Position numbers and translations under genes: made by a program. The notes beneath the pieces were generated by a model. The model had not been told where the DNA came from and searched no databases. It saw nothing but the letters and a program-made list of their open reading frames with translations. From the NCBI RefSeq assembly GCF_018343625.1, contig NZ_JAGYPG010000001.1, positions 103,335 to 167,334 on the forward strand: a stretch of DNA of 64,000 bases. The letters are read 5' to 3'. How positions within the stretch are numbered: the first letter of the stretch is position 1; each line of letters opens with the position of its first letter. Below, piece after piece: positions 51,580 through 60,350 of the stretch. The stretch is from Lederbergia citri. Its GTDB lineage: Bacteria > Bacillota > Bacilli > Bacillales > Bacillaceae_C.

Positions 51580-51801
51580 TTATAGTGGTACTAGGATCGG
51601 GTGCTCAATTGCTTCACCAAGCGCTTCCGTTTTTACTCCTGCTATTGTAGATGGGGCAGCACCTGTAAAACCACCCGTATTAAATAAATTGGAGGCTTCT
51701 GTAATAATCCCAGTTGTTCCTATTTGTAAGACAGAGGAGTTAGTTATTCCTCCAATTTTTAACATGTTGATATGAATCGATTGTTGAACATTGATAATCA
51801 G
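51580..51801 (-). CDS. gerPB: Spore germination protein GerPB, probable CTG start
   Basis: This protein is GerPB by the segment MLKIGGITNSSVLQIGTTGIITEASNLFNTGGF. If it started at the ATG at 51765 it would be 61 residues and lack the usual N-terminal extension. The frame is open upstream and reads IINVQQSIHIN before that Met, as in GerPB relatives. A strong GGGAGGGA (minus strand, 51815-51808) lies six bases before an in-frame CTG at 51801. No ATG, GTG or TTG is available there. I therefore place the start at CTG, giving 73 residues. Confidence 0.8.
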   Translation of the reverse strand: MIINVQQSIHINMLKIGGITNSSVLQIGTTGIITEASNLFNTGGFTGAAPSTIAGVKTEALGEAIEHPILVPL

Positions 51802-51873
51802 TGTTGGTCCCTCCCATTGGAAGAATCTTAGTCTAGCATAATACCTTACTTCCTATTGTTAGGTCTAAAATTC

Positions 51874-52095
51874 TTATAAAGTAAATCCTATTCCTTGATC
51901 GATTACATCTGCATCAAACGTATTAGTAGATGATAATTCATTTATAACTTTTACTTGATCGGCCGTATTAAATGATCCCGCTCCCGCAAAAACCTTTGTG
52001 GATGATATAGGTTGAATTTGGAATACGTCTCCTATGTTAAAAACACCTGAAGCAGAGATATTAACAACTTGAACGGCTCCTACAAAAGCTGGCAT
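51874..52095 (-). CDS. gerPA: Spore germination protein GerPA
   Basis: This 73-residue protein starts MPAFVGAVQVVNISASGVFNIGDVFQIQP and ends DADVIDQGIGFTL, typical of GerPA. It is the first gene of gerPA-F, with GGATGTGA upstream of the ATG. Expression in the mother cell late in sporulation is indicated by the sigma-K-like promoter. Confidence 0.93.
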   Translation of the reverse strand: MPAFVGAVQVVNISASGVFNIGDVFQIQPISSTKVFAGAGSFNTADQVKVINELSSTNTFDADVIDQGIGFTL

Positions 52096-52159
52096 CGCCG
52101 TTCACATCCTTTGTATATAAGAATATTATTGAGTCGCCTATACGTATAAATCATCACAT

Positions 52160-52188
52160 TATCTTATGAGAAGCTAAAGGATTTGTGA
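52160..52188 (-). promoter_or_regulatory. Sigma-K-type promoter of the gerP operon
   Basis: On the minus strand a -35 AC (in TCACA, 52188-52184) is followed after 16 bp by CATAAGATA (52168-52160), which fits the sigma-K -10 CATANNNTA. It lies about 65 bp upstream of gerPA. The B. subtilis gerP operon is known to be sigma-K dependent. Confidence 0.7.
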
Positions 52189-52207
52189 TTAAATAGCCCA
52201 GCAGTTA

Positions 52208-52235
52208 AAATAAGAAATGCGGAAGCGCCACGCTT
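52208..52235. repeat. Truncated end of repeat family B
   Basis: AAGAAATGCGGAAGCGCC resembles the B start AAGAAAAGCGCAAGCGCC. The rest of the B sequence is not recognisable downstream. Confidence 0.4.
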
Positions 52236-52299
52236 GAAGATGTAAAACGAAGGAATCCAGTGAATTAGGATACATAAGGGACGTGGGGAGAATCGAAAT

Positions 52300-53502
52300 A
52301 TGAAACAAACACTAGAGCCGATCCGCCTAGAGGAGCGGATTCACTCGCTTGATGTACTAAGAGGTTTTTCATTGCTTGGAATTCTACTAATAAACATGAT
52401 TAGCTTTCATTCACCTTTTAGTTATTATAATCCGTATGAATGGTGGCAATACGACGATGCCACTGTATATATGTGGCTGGATATATTCGTCCAGGCAAGC
52501 TTCTATCCCATTTTTGCCATGATGTTTGGCTACGGAATGGTCATCATGCAAGATCGCCTGAACGAAAAGGGTTTTTCCTTCTATAAAATAAGCGTACGGA
52601 GATTAATCGTTTTATTAGTATTTGGAATCATTCATGCATTTCTCATTTGGTACGGTGATATTTTAATAACATATGCGACAATGGGACTCATTTTACTATT
52701 ATTTTTAAGACTATCGGGTCCATTGCTCATGGGACTTGGAGCAATCCTTTATTTATTGCCTCAACTTTTTTTTGGCGGTCTAATCATGCTAGCCACTTTA
52801 TTCGATTCTGAATCACTTGCTGATTACATTGATATTGTTGGGCTGCAACAATCATCTGAAATATATGCAAACGGGTCGTTTTGGGAAATTACTATGCAGC
52901 GAATTGCGGATTGGTCATTGAATAATGGACCAGGAGAATTTTTTCTATATCTATTTATGATTTTACCTTTAATGATGATTGGAGCTGGTGCAGCTAAATT
53001 AAGATGGCTGCAAAAGGCAAACAGTCAGAGGAAAAAATGGATTATCATTTTATCCATATGTTTTCCAATTGCAGTAGCTGTAAAATTACTACCTTTTTTA
53101 ATAATGCCTTCCATAAGCATTCAATATATACAAGATATGATAGGAGGGCCATTATTAGGAATAGCTTATATTGCAATAATTGTGCTCCTTATGTCGTATG
53201 GTCCCGTCGTAAAAGTGTTAAAGCCACTTGCCTCTGCGGGAAGAATGTCCATTACGATCTACTTAACCCAGTCTATTATAGGGACGCTTATCTTTTACAA
53301 TTATGGACTGGGATTATATGGTCAAGTATCGATGGCCAAAGGTACATTGCTTGCCATCGCCATATATGTTATACAAGTGATCATTGCAGAAATCTGGTTA
53401 TCAAAATTTAAGTATGGACCTGTGGAGAAATTTTGGCGGTTTTTAACTTATGGAAGACAAAAGAACGAACGGAGTGGTGATCATGAAATTCATAACATTT
53501 AA
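52300..53502 (+). CDS. DUF418 (YeiB-like) membrane protein
   Basis: This 400-residue protein has about ten membrane helices. The N-terminus EERIHSLDVLRGFSLLGILLINMI, the RRLIVLLVFGIIHAFLIWYGDILITYA segment and the C-terminal DUF418 region (FKYGPVEKFWRFLTYG) are the family marks. It resembles acyltransferase-3-like membrane proteins and B. subtilis YxaH/YrkO-type genes, but the function is unknown. It replaces yisI/yisJ between gerPA and yisK. GGGGAG precedes the ATG. Its stop lies 20 bp within yisK. Confidence 0.88.
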   Translation: MKQTLEPIRLEERIHSLDVLRGFSLLGILLINMISFHSPFSYYNPYEWWQYDDATVYMWLDIFVQASFYPIFAMMFGYGMVIMQDRLNEKGFSFYKISVRRLIVLLVFGIIHAFLIWYGDILITYATMGLILLLFLRLSGPLLMGLGAILYLLPQLFFGGLIMLATLFDSESLADYIDIVGLQQSSEIYANGSFWEITMQRIADWSLNNGPGEFFLYLFMILPLMMIGAGAAKLRWLQKANSQRKKWIIILSICFPIAVAVKLLPFLIMPSISIQYIQDMIGGPLLGIAYIAIIVLLMSYGPVVKVLKPLASAGRMSITIYLTQSIIGTLIFYNYGLGLYGQVSMAKGTLLAIAIYVIQVIIAEIWLSKFKYGPVEKFWRFLTYGRQKNERSGDHEIHNI

Positions 53503-54379
53503 AATGAAAGGTCAAGAAAGGTTTGGAGTAGTCGATACTGAAAAGTCGCGTGTTTGGGATCTTATTTCTATTTCCGAAGATAGCGGTATATCATGCCCAT
53601 TAACTTTATTAAATGGCATTATGGAAGGAGAAGAGTTTATAAAAAAAGTCTCCGAATTAGTGGAATGGGGGACAGAAAAGGGAAGCGAATCATATTTAAT
53701 TCCTTTATCGGACATAACATGGTTAGCTCCGATTCCTAGGCCGACAAAAAACATTATGTGTGTTGGGAAAAATTATCGGGAACATGCGATTGAGATGGGA
53801 AGCGAAGCTGATATTCCGGATCATGTCATGGTTTTTACAAAGTCTCCCACTACGGTTATTGGACATAATGATTACATTGATAGTCACGAAGATATTACAG
53901 ATCAACTAGATTATGAAGGTGAATTAGCGGTCATCATTGGCAAAATGGGAAAGAAAATTTCACAACAAGACGCACTTGACTATGTTTTCGGTTATTCCAT
54001 TTTAAATGATGTGACAGCTAGAGACATACAACAACGCCATAAACAATTTTTCATTGGAAAAAGTCTCGATGCATCATGCCCAATGGGTCCGTGGATTGTC
54101 CATAAAAACGAAATCAGCAATCCAAATGATTTACATATTACAACGAAAGTAAATGGGGAAATTCGTCAAGATTCCAATACAGAACATTTCATTTTCCCTG
54201 TTGAAGAAGTTATTTCCGTCCTTTCTCAAGGTATGACGCTTGAGCCTGGTGATATTATTGCAACCGGAACGCCTGCTGGGGTAGGGAAAGGCTTTAAACC
54301 GCCGCGCTTTTTAAAACAAGGGGATGAAATCGAGATTGAAATCGAGGGTATTGGTAAATTGAACAATATTGTGAAATAG
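53483..54379 (+). CDS. yisK: Fumarylacetoacetate hydrolase-family protein YisK
   Basis: This 298-residue protein belongs to the FAH family and is YisK by location and pattern. CVGKNYREHAIEMG is the family start, YEGELAVIIGKMGKKI and NDVTARDIQQRHKQ hold the metal-binding Glu and catalytic residues, and GDIIATGTPAGVGKGF is the C-terminal signature. B. subtilis YisK decarboxylates oxaloacetate and is linked to Mbl-dependent cell shape. The ATG at 53483 follows GGAGTGG and overlaps the DUF418 gene by 20 bp. An in-frame ATG at 53450 lies deeper inside it and is less likely. Confidence 0.9.
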   Translation: MKFITFKMKGQERFGVVDTEKSRVWDLISISEDSGISCPLTLLNGIMEGEEFIKKVSELVEWGTEKGSESYLIPLSDITWLAPIPRPTKNIMCVGKNYREHAIEMGSEADIPDHVMVFTKSPTTVIGHNDYIDSHEDITDQLDYEGELAVIIGKMGKKISQQDALDYVFGYSILNDVTARDIQQRHKQFFIGKSLDASCPMGPWIVHKNEISNPNDLHITTKVNGEIRQDSNTEHFIFPVEEVISVLSQGMTLEPGDIIATGTPAGVGKGFKPPRFLKQGDEIEIEIEGIGKLNNIVK

Positions 54380-54392
54380 AGGTACCTTGCTG

Positions 54393-54419
54393 TGGACAAC
54401 AAGAAATATATGGTAAGAT
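54393..54419 (+). promoter_or_regulatory. Extended -10 promoter candidate for yisL
   Basis: TGGTAAGAT (54411-54419) is an extended -10 element (TGnTAAGAT), with a GTGGAC-like -35 about 16 bp upstream. Confidence 0.4.
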
Positions 54420-54461
54420 GAGAGAAATATTGCAATTTGAACGGATTAAGGAGGAAATTAC

Positions 54462-54833
54462 ATGTTTGATAACACTCATGCACATATTACAACATGGACA
54501 ATTGCCATCATTTTATTTGCAGTAGCTGTCTTTTTGCGCAAAACAGGCAATAAAAAAGCAGCAACTATAGTCCAAATGATTTTACGTGTTTTTTATTTAC
54601 TTATTATTGCAACCGGGGTAATTTTATTTTCAAAACATAGTAGCTATGATCCAGCTTTATATGGTATAAAGTTTCTTTTCGGTTTGATTGTCATCGCAAT
54701 GATGGAAATGATTTTAGTCCGATTAAAGCTTGATAAAAAAACCGGAATGTTTTGGGTGATTTTGATTATATCTTTCATTATTACATTCTATATTGGTGCA
54801 AAACTTCCGCTAGGCTGGAATTGGTTTGCCTAA
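54462..54833 (+). CDS. yisL: DUF1516 membrane protein YisL
   Basis: This 123-residue protein has four membrane helices and is YisL by pattern and place after yisK. THAHITTWTIAIILF, FYLLIIATGVILFSKH and ALYGIKFLFGLIVIAMMEM are the conserved parts. The function is unknown. AAGGAGG precedes the ATG at 54462. Confidence 0.9.
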   Translation: MFDNTHAHITTWTIAIILFAVAVFLRKTGNKKAATIVQMILRVFYLLIIATGVILFSKHSSYDPALYGIKFLFGLIVIAMMEMILVRLKLDKKTGMFWVILIISFIITFYIGAKLPLGWNWFA

Positions 54834-54852
54834 ATAAATTTCAAAAAGAGTA

Positions 54853-54888
54853 AATGTAAAAACCATAGCGTTGGTTTTTACATTTTTC
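54853..54888 (+). terminator. Terminator of yisL
   Basis: AATGTAAAAACC (54853-54864) pairs with GGTTTTTACATT (54873-54884) and is followed by TTTCTTTTT. Confidence 0.85.
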
Positions 54889-55098
54889 TTTTTGGATAAT
54901 ATACACATTGCAACTTGCAAACTGTAGACTTTCGGCATATCGTGTTTCCTTTATTGGCTTAAGAAAAATAAGGAGCGTCGGCTAAAAATCGACAATAATA
55001 TCTTGTCGGCCAATGTATCAATGCGCAAGGGATTACATTTTATTAATGACTTTCAGACAAATCTTCATTAAAATAAGGTATAAGAAAATGATTGTATT
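54889..55098. other. Intergenic region with small inverted repeats
   Basis: The gap between the yisL terminator and the EAL gene holds CGTGTTTCCTTTATTGGC, similar to the CGTGTTTCCTTTATC block of repeat B, and the pair GTCGGCTAAAAATCGAC. No ORF is seen. It may be a decayed B copy. Confidence 0.4.
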
Positions 55099-57162
55099 AT
55101 GTCGAAAATGATAGCGGTGGTGAGAGGCAATTTGATTAGATCATATACCTATACATATAAAGATAAAAACGACTTGCTTAACTTTATGAATATGCATAAT
55201 TTTTCTAGTAATGAATTATTCGTTATTAAAGCATATTTACCAAATTGGGAAAGTATAGAAGTCAGCCAATTGAAAAAGTTTTTACTGAATTTTTTGCCGA
55301 GTTCTGTTTTTATCATTGTTAATACTTCTAATAAGGAAGAGGCTTTTTTGACATTTAATCATTATGGAGCATTGGCAGAGACCATCCAATACGAAAAAAT
55401 CAATCATTTAGAGAATGACTTTGCAATGGCAGATTTGTTAAACATTGCAACCAATAAATATTTAAATCTATCAAAAAAATATGATGAGATAAAAGAATAC
55501 TTTTTTTCAGTTGTTGAATCTATTCCGGATATTATCTTCACAACTGATTTAAATGGATGCTTTACGAGTGTTAATGCAGCTTTTAAGAAAACATTTGCTC
55601 TCGGAATAGATGAATTAAAAGGGAAATCCGCTTTGTCGTACGTTTTATCAAAAAATGTACCAATCAAAAGATACTTTATTAAGGCCATTCGTGGAATCCC
55701 TGTTCAATTTGAGTTGAATCTTAAAGAAAAAACAGGTGAATTAGCAACTTTTATCATGCATTTGATTCCTATCATTGTTCAGAATAATACGGTTGAAGTG
55801 TTTGTAATAGGCCGCAATATTACGAAAGAACGTAAAATAGAAAAAAAGATGGAGAGAATAGCATATTACGACGCTGATACTGGGCTTCCTAATCGTATGA
55901 AATTTGATGAAGTACTCTTAACGAGAATTAAAAGGGCTAAAAAAGGCGATTATGAATTTTTAATCATGTTTTTAGATTTAGATAGATTTAAAACGGTTAA
56001 TGATATGCTCGGTCATAAGTCGGGAGATAAAGTATTAAAAGTACTTGCTAAAAGAATTTCTTCCATTATTCCCAAAACAGCTTATTTAGGAAGGTTTAGC
56101 GGGGATAAGTTTTCAATTATTTTACCGGAAGGAACACAGTCCGAAGAGGCATTGAGGATTGGGCATGAAATCCTGCAAACGATTCAAATGCCATTGCATT
56201 TTGAAAGCCAAGAATTATACGTGTCTGCAAGTATTGGAATCAGTTCTTATCCTTCTGATGGCAGTGATAATGTTGAATTATTGAAGAATGCAGATGCGGC
56301 TCTAAACAGAGCGAAACAGCAGGGCGGGAGTACGATTGTGTTTTTCGCTGGTGAAATGAATAAGGAGACATGGCAAAGAATAGAAATTGAGCGAAGTTTG
56401 CGAAAGGCACTTGAAAATGATGAGTTTTATATTGCCTACCAACCTATTATCGATGCCAAAACTGGTAATCTGTCAACTTGTGAAGCATTACTTAGATGGG
56501 ATCATCCCGAGTATGGATTAATTCCGCCGATGCAATTTATACCCATTGCAGAGGAAATTGGATTGATTCATCCGATTGGAAACTGGGTTTTGAAGAATGC
56601 TTGTAAGCAAACGAAAAGTTGGCAAGAAAATGGATTAAAGCATTTAAGTGTTTCCGTTAATGTTTCCGCCTATCAATTCCAGAATAGACATTTTACTGAA
56701 GAAGTGAAGGAAGCACTAGATTATTCAGGGCTTGAAGCAAAATATCTTCACTTGGAATTAACGGAAAGTGCTATGCTAAATCATACGATGGAAGCAATTA
56801 ATACAATGCATATGTTGAATGAATTAGGTGTTAACATCTCCATTGATGATTTCGGAACAGGATATTCTTCATTAAGCTATTTAAAACAATTGCCAATTCA
56901 CAGATTGAAAATAGATCGCTCTTTTATTAATCACTTTAAGACGGATTCTCCAGAATATGCGATAGTGAATGCTATTATGACGATGGGGCATGGCTTGGGA
57001 TTGAACGTAGTAGCTGAAGGTGTTGAAACAAAAGAACAATTAAAATTATTGAAACAGCTAAAATGTGATTATATTCAAGGATACTTAGTAGAAAAACCAA
57101 TGCAGGCAAATAAATTTGCAGAGTGGTATTATAATTCAAATTTGTTGTCAAAGCTTAATTAG
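55099..57162 (+). CDS. PAS-GGDEF-EAL protein, probable c-di-GMP phosphodiesterase
   Basis: This 687-residue soluble protein has an unknown N-terminal domain (1 to about 130), a PAS domain ([19 protein letters not shown], about 145-250), a GGDEF domain (about 260-420) and an EAL domain (about 435-680). The cyclase signature reads RFSGDKF in place of GGDEF, and there is no RxxD inhibitory site, so cyclase activity is unlikely. The EAL domain keeps [40 protein letters not shown] and VVAEGVET, so hydrolysis of c-di-GMP is expected. No clear ribosome binding site supports 55099; a TTG at 55132 after GAGAGG is an alternative start. Confidence 0.88.
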   Translation: MSKMIAVVRGNLIRSYTYTYKDKNDLLNFMNMHNFSSNELFVIKAYLPNWESIEVSQLKKFLLNFLPSSVFIIVNTSNKEEAFLTFNHYGALAETIQYEKINHLENDFAMADLLNIATNKYLNLSKKYDEIKEYFFSVVESIPDIIFTTDLNGCFTSVNAAFKKTFALGIDELKGKSALSYVLSKNVPIKRYFIKAIRGIPVQFELNLKEKTGELATFIMHLIPIIVQNNTVEVFVIGRNITKERKIEKKMERIAYYDADTGLPNRMKFDEVLLTRIKRAKKGDYEFLIMFLDLDRFKTVNDMLGHKSGDKVLKVLAKRISSIIPKTAYLGRFSGDKFSIILPEGTQSEEALRIGHEILQTIQMPLHFESQELYVSASIGISSYPSDGSDNVELLKNADAALNRAKQQGGSTIVFFAGEMNKETWQRIEIERSLRKALENDEFYIAYQPIIDAKTGNLSTCEALLRWDHPEYGLIPPMQFIPIAEEIGLIHPIGNWVLKNACKQTKSWQENGLKHLSVSVNVSAYQFQNRHFTEEVKEALDYSGLEAKYLHLELTESAMLNHTMEAINTMHMLNELGVNISIDDFGTGYSSLSYLKQLPIHRLKIDRSFINHFKTDSPEYAIVNAIMTMGHGLGLNVVAEGVETKEQLKLLKQLKCDYIQGYLVEKPMQANKFAEWYYNSNLLSKLN

Positions 57163-57193
57163 TGATGAAAAGCAATTGTCAGGAGGAACAGCA

Positions 57194-58585
57194 TTGTTTA
57201 AAAAAGCATTATGCTTATCATTTATTTCCCTTTTTCTATTTTCCACTTTTACAGTTCAAGCCGCTGGAAAAGAAGAAAGAGCATGGCAAAATGAAATTAT
57301 ATATTCTTTAATGGTAGATCGTTTTAATAATGGTGATAATCATAATGATTATGATGTGAATATGCAAGATCCGCTTCAGTTTCAAGGCGGAGATTTTAAA
57401 GGGATAAGAGATAGATTGGATTATTTACAGGAAATGGGTTTTACAGCTATTCAGCTTTCTCCTATATTTGAAAATGAAGTCGGCGGATATCATGGCCAAT
57501 GGATTAAAGACTACTATAAAACTGATAAACATTTTGGTACACTCAATGAATTTAAAGAACTAGTTGATCATATTCATAAGAAAGACATGCGCATTATTTT
57601 GGAACTTCCTATTAAGAAAGAAATGGAAGGGCAAGAAATTATTAATATTGTGAAATGGTGGATTGAAGAAACCAATATTGACGGGTTCAAGTTGACCGAT
57701 ATTAATAATAAACCAATAGAATTTTGGCAAGCTGTCACTTCTGACATCATTAAATTGAAAGATGATTTTTATTTAACTGGAGAAGCTCCAAATCTTAGTA
57801 ATGATGAAGTAGATAAGTATAGTCAAGCAGGGTTTACAAGTATTTCTGATGTTTCTTTAGTTGAGCCACTCCGGAATGCATTTTCAAAACCGGATGTATC
57901 TTCTGGACCTTTGTTTGATTTATTTGAACAAAAGACTACCCATTGGCTAAGAACAGCGTTTTTTGACAATCAGAATACTGATAGATTCACGCGAGAGATG
58001 GTTAATAATAATACATATCCCGTTACAAGATGGAAGCTGGCACTTACTTATTTGTATACGCAACCCGAAATCCCAGTTGTTTATTATGCGACAGAAATTG
58101 CCGTAAATGGCGGGAATTCACCGGAAAACACTCCAATGATGAATTTTAGAACAGATAAAGAAATTATTGATTACATTTCTAATTTAGGAAGAGTAAGAAG
58201 CCATCAAAAAGCATTGATGAGTGGTACCATGGAACTATTGTATGAAAATAATGGAATGACCGTTTTTAAGCGTCAACATGATGCTGAAATAGTCGTGGTG
58301 GCCATCAATAATACAAGTGCAGATCAAAGAGCTGTAATACCAGAAGAGAAGATTGAAAAAGATAAAGAGCTTCGCAGCTTGTTAGGTACAGATCTTGTTC
58401 GAGTGGATCAAAATGGTAATTACCATATCGTTTTGGAAAGAGAAACTGCAGAAATATATAAAGTTACTGAAAAAAGTGGATATAATTTACCATTTATTTT
58501 ATCGATTTTCGCCGTATTTGCTTTGTTCATTCTTTTTATGTATATAACATGGAAACGTGGTAAGAAAATAAATCCTCAAAAATAA
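57194..58585 (+). CDS. Membrane-anchored GH13 alpha-amylase-like pseudoenzyme
   Basis: This 463-residue protein has a signal peptide (FKKALCLSFISLFLFSTFTVQAAG), an alpha-amylase fold and a C-terminal membrane helix (LPFILSIFAVFALFILFMYI). The barrel start IIYSLMVDRFNNGD and FGTLNEFKELVDHIH are normal. Region I reads IILELPIKKE (no DxxxxH), region II DGFKLTDINN (Thr at the nucleophile position, Lys for Arg) and region IV FFDNQNTDR (NHD is NQN). Only the acid/base Glu in TGEAPN remains. It is therefore likely a non-hydrolytic sugar-binding protein. The TTG at 57194 follows AGGAGG, 31 bp after the EAL gene. Confidence 0.85.
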   Translation: MFKKALCLSFISLFLFSTFTVQAAGKEERAWQNEIIYSLMVDRFNNGDNHNDYDVNMQDPLQFQGGDFKGIRDRLDYLQEMGFTAIQLSPIFENEVGGYHGQWIKDYYKTDKHFGTLNEFKELVDHIHKKDMRIILELPIKKEMEGQEIINIVKWWIEETNIDGFKLTDINNKPIEFWQAVTSDIIKLKDDFYLTGEAPNLSNDEVDKYSQAGFTSISDVSLVEPLRNAFSKPDVSSGPLFDLFEQKTTHWLRTAFFDNQNTDRFTREMVNNNTYPVTRWKLALTYLYTQPEIPVVYYATEIAVNGGNSPENTPMMNFRTDKEIIDYISNLGRVRSHQKALMSGTMELLYENNGMTVFKRQHDAEIVVVAINNTSADQRAVIPEEKIEKDKELRSLLGTDLVRVDQNGNYHIVLERETAEIYKVTEKSGYNLPFILSIFAVFALFILFMYITWKRGKKINPQK

Positions 58586-58591
58586 AAAAAT

Positions 58592-58635
58592 GGGGCTGTC
58601 AAAAAAGTCGTAGTTATCGACTTTTTTGACAGTCC
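58592..58635 (+). terminator. Terminator of the EAL/GH13-like operon
   Basis: GGGCTGTCAAAAAAGTCG pairs with CGACTTTTTTGACAGTCC around a 7-nt loop (G-T pairs near the base). Confidence 0.8.
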
Positions 58636-58675
58636 TTCTTGTTATTTGATTGACTCCGTTAACCTGGACTTTGAT

Positions 58676-58948
58676 TTCCGCTGCAAGTGTTCGCTTTCCG
58701 CGGGCGGTACGGGGAGCTTCCTCGGTGCTTCAGCACCTTGTCTAGTTCCGGCTCCTAGCGTCTAACGAACGAGCCCTTCCCTCCCCTACGATAAGTCAAC
58801 ATCGGCTCGTTCCTCGCCGTGTTTCCTTTATCTCAGTGCGGGGAAGTCTCCCGTTCGTACGACGCTGAACAGTCGCCTCCGCTTTTCTAATCTGCGGGAT
58901 CTCCCCTGCCCCGTATTCCCGCAGGAGTCTCACACCTTCCGCTGTGCC
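58676..58948. repeat. Dispersed repeat family A, interrupted by a B copy
   Basis: The left part (58676-58738: TCGCTTTCCGCGGGCGGTAC, GGGGAGCTTCCTCGG) and the right part (about 58890-58948: TGCGGGATCTCCCC, CCCGCAGGAGTCTC) join to the usual Bacillus repeat with the order GGTGC-TTCA-GCACC-TGCGGG when the B copy is removed. The element is much richer in GC than the flanks. No gene is encoded. The remaining gap to 59143 holds nothing I can name. Confidence 0.75.
58740..58888. repeat. Dispersed repeat B3, inserted in repeat A
   Basis: It opens TCTAGTTCCGGCTCCTAGCG, holds TACGATAAGTCAACATCGG and CGTGTTTCCTTTATCTC and ends CGCTGAACAG...TCCGCTTTTC. It has the reverse orientation relative to B1 and the same orientation as B4. 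Confidence 0.8.
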
Positions 58949-59143
58949 AAAATCAATTATGTGCTTATTAGTGGAGATGAAAGACACTCTTTTGTTTATT
59001 TTAGGGACGGATTAGGCAGCACCACTTTACTTTGGCCATCTTTTTTCTCTGTTTGTTGAATTACAATCCAAGTGCTCTCTTTTAAGCAGTGTAATAAGCT
59101 TTGAAGATATATTCTGTTTTAATAAGATACCACTTTTATTTTT

Positions 59144-60007
59144 TTAGCCATTTATTACTTCGCCGCCATTAATGTGTAGCATTTGTCCTGAGACATAGCT
59201 TGAATCATCAGATGCTAGATAAACATAACCAGGTCCTAATTCTGAAGGTTGTCCAGGCCGTCCTAAAGGCTGTGTTCCTCCAAATTTACTTACTTTTTCT
59301 GCATCAAACGTAGAAGGAATGAGTGGAGTCCAAATAGGTCCAGGAGCAACTCCATTGACTCGAATTCGTTGAGCTGCTAATGATTTGGATAAGGATCTTG
59401 TAAAAGACACAATCGCACCCTTAGTTGCTGAATAATCCAATAACTCAGGGCTTCCTGCATAAGCTGTAATTGAGGCAGTGTTAATGATTGAACTCCCTAC
59501 TTTCAAGTGGGGGAGCACTGCTTTTGTCAAAAAGAAATAAGCATATATATTCGTTCGGAATGTTTTCTCAAGTTGTTCCTCAGTAATGTCTAAAAGACTT
59601 TTTTGAGGATGTTGTTCGGCAGCATTATTGACAAGGATATCTATTTTTCCAAAACTGTCCATTACTTGCTTAACAACATCGATACAATGTTGTTCTTGTC
59701 CGAGATCCCCTCGTATGGCTATACATTTTCTACCTTCATTTTCAACAAGTTGTTTCGTATTTTCAGCGTCTTGATCTTCTTCGAGGTAACAAATAGCAAC
59801 ATTTGCTCCTTCTATTGCAAAATGAAGGGCGACTGATTTACCAATACCGCTATCTCCTCCAGTTACAATCGCAACTTTCCCATCTAACTTTCCGCTACCC
59901 TTATAGGAGGTTTTTATCGATTCAGGTTCTGGGTTCATTAAGGATTCTAAGCCGGGCTGCTGCACTTGCTTTTGCTTTGGCATCGTTTGTTTCTCTTGAT
60001 TGCTCAA
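59144..60007 (-). CDS. SDR-family oxidoreductase
   Basis: This 287-residue NAD(P)-dependent short-chain dehydrogenase resembles the general-stress group of Bacillus (YdaD/YhdF-like). The cofactor motif is TGGDSGIG (IVTGGDSGIGKSVAL), NNAAEQ follows, and the catalytic Tyr-x-x-x-Lys lies in LLDYSATKGAI with the Ser of TASIT. The N-terminal tail rich in Gln and Pro (KQKQVQQPGLESLMNPEPES) is typical. The TTG at 60007 follows AGGAGTG on the minus strand. The substrate is unknown. Confidence 0.9.
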   Translation of the reverse strand: MSNQEKQTMPKQKQVQQPGLESLMNPEPESIKTSYKGSGKLDGKVAIVTGGDSGIGKSVALHFAIEGANVAICYLEEDQDAENTKQLVENEGRKCIAIRGDLGQEQHCIDVVKQVMDSFGKIDILVNNAAEQHPQKSLLDITEEQLEKTFRTNIYAYFFLTKAVLPHLKVGSSIINTASITAYAGSPELLDYSATKGAIVSFTRSLSKSLAAQRIRVNGVAPGPIWTPLIPSTFDAEKVSKFGGTQPLGRPGQPSELGPGYVYLASDDSSYVSGQMLHINGGEVING

Positions 60008-60030
60008 AATAATCACTCCTAAGAAGAAAT

Positions 60031-60075
60031 AAAAAACGAACAGATATATTTGATATACCCGTTCGTTGTTTTTTT
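60031..60075. terminator. Terminator between yajQ/B4 and the SDR gene
   Basis: AACGAAC (60035-60041) pairs with GTTCGTT (60061-60067), with A- and T-runs on the two sides. Confidence 0.6.
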
Positions 60076-60134
60076 ATTCTATAAGAGATGATAAAACGGA
60101 AACTTAGTAGATAACCTTCTTGGAGAATGTTACC

Positions 60135-60342
60135 GTCTAGCTCCAGCGCCTTGCGCCTAGCAAACTTTCGGTTTCTTCCTACGATAAGTCAACATCGGTT
60201 CGCATTTAAGGCTCACCGTGTTTCCTTTATCTCGTCAGAACCCTAAAGAGGAACGTCGACTAGAGCGGCCACCTCCTGTGGCAACGTCGACGGAGCCACA
60301 TCCTGTGGGCCTGTACGTCGCTGAACAAGCGCTTTCACTTTT
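60135..60342. repeat. Dispersed repeat B4, full-length, next to the yajQ stop
   Basis: It opens TCTAGCTCCAGCGCCTTGCG, holds TACGATAAGTCAACATCGG and CGTGTTTCCTTTATCTCG, then a duplicated GCCAC-TCCTGTGG block, and ends TGTACGTCGCTGAACAAGCG. On the minus strand it starts 8 bp after the yajQ stop. Confidence 0.85.
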
Positions 60343-60350
60343 GTTATTCG

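Noticed and set aside
58796..58987. Minus-strand ORF of 63 residues, rich in Arg
   Set aside because: It lies fully within the nested A/B repeats and their flank and has no ribosome binding site.
60031..60075. LexA-type or TetR-type operator from AACGAAC/GTTCGTT
   Set aside because: The half-sites are 19 bases apart with A- and T-runs outside, which fits a terminator better than a compact operator.
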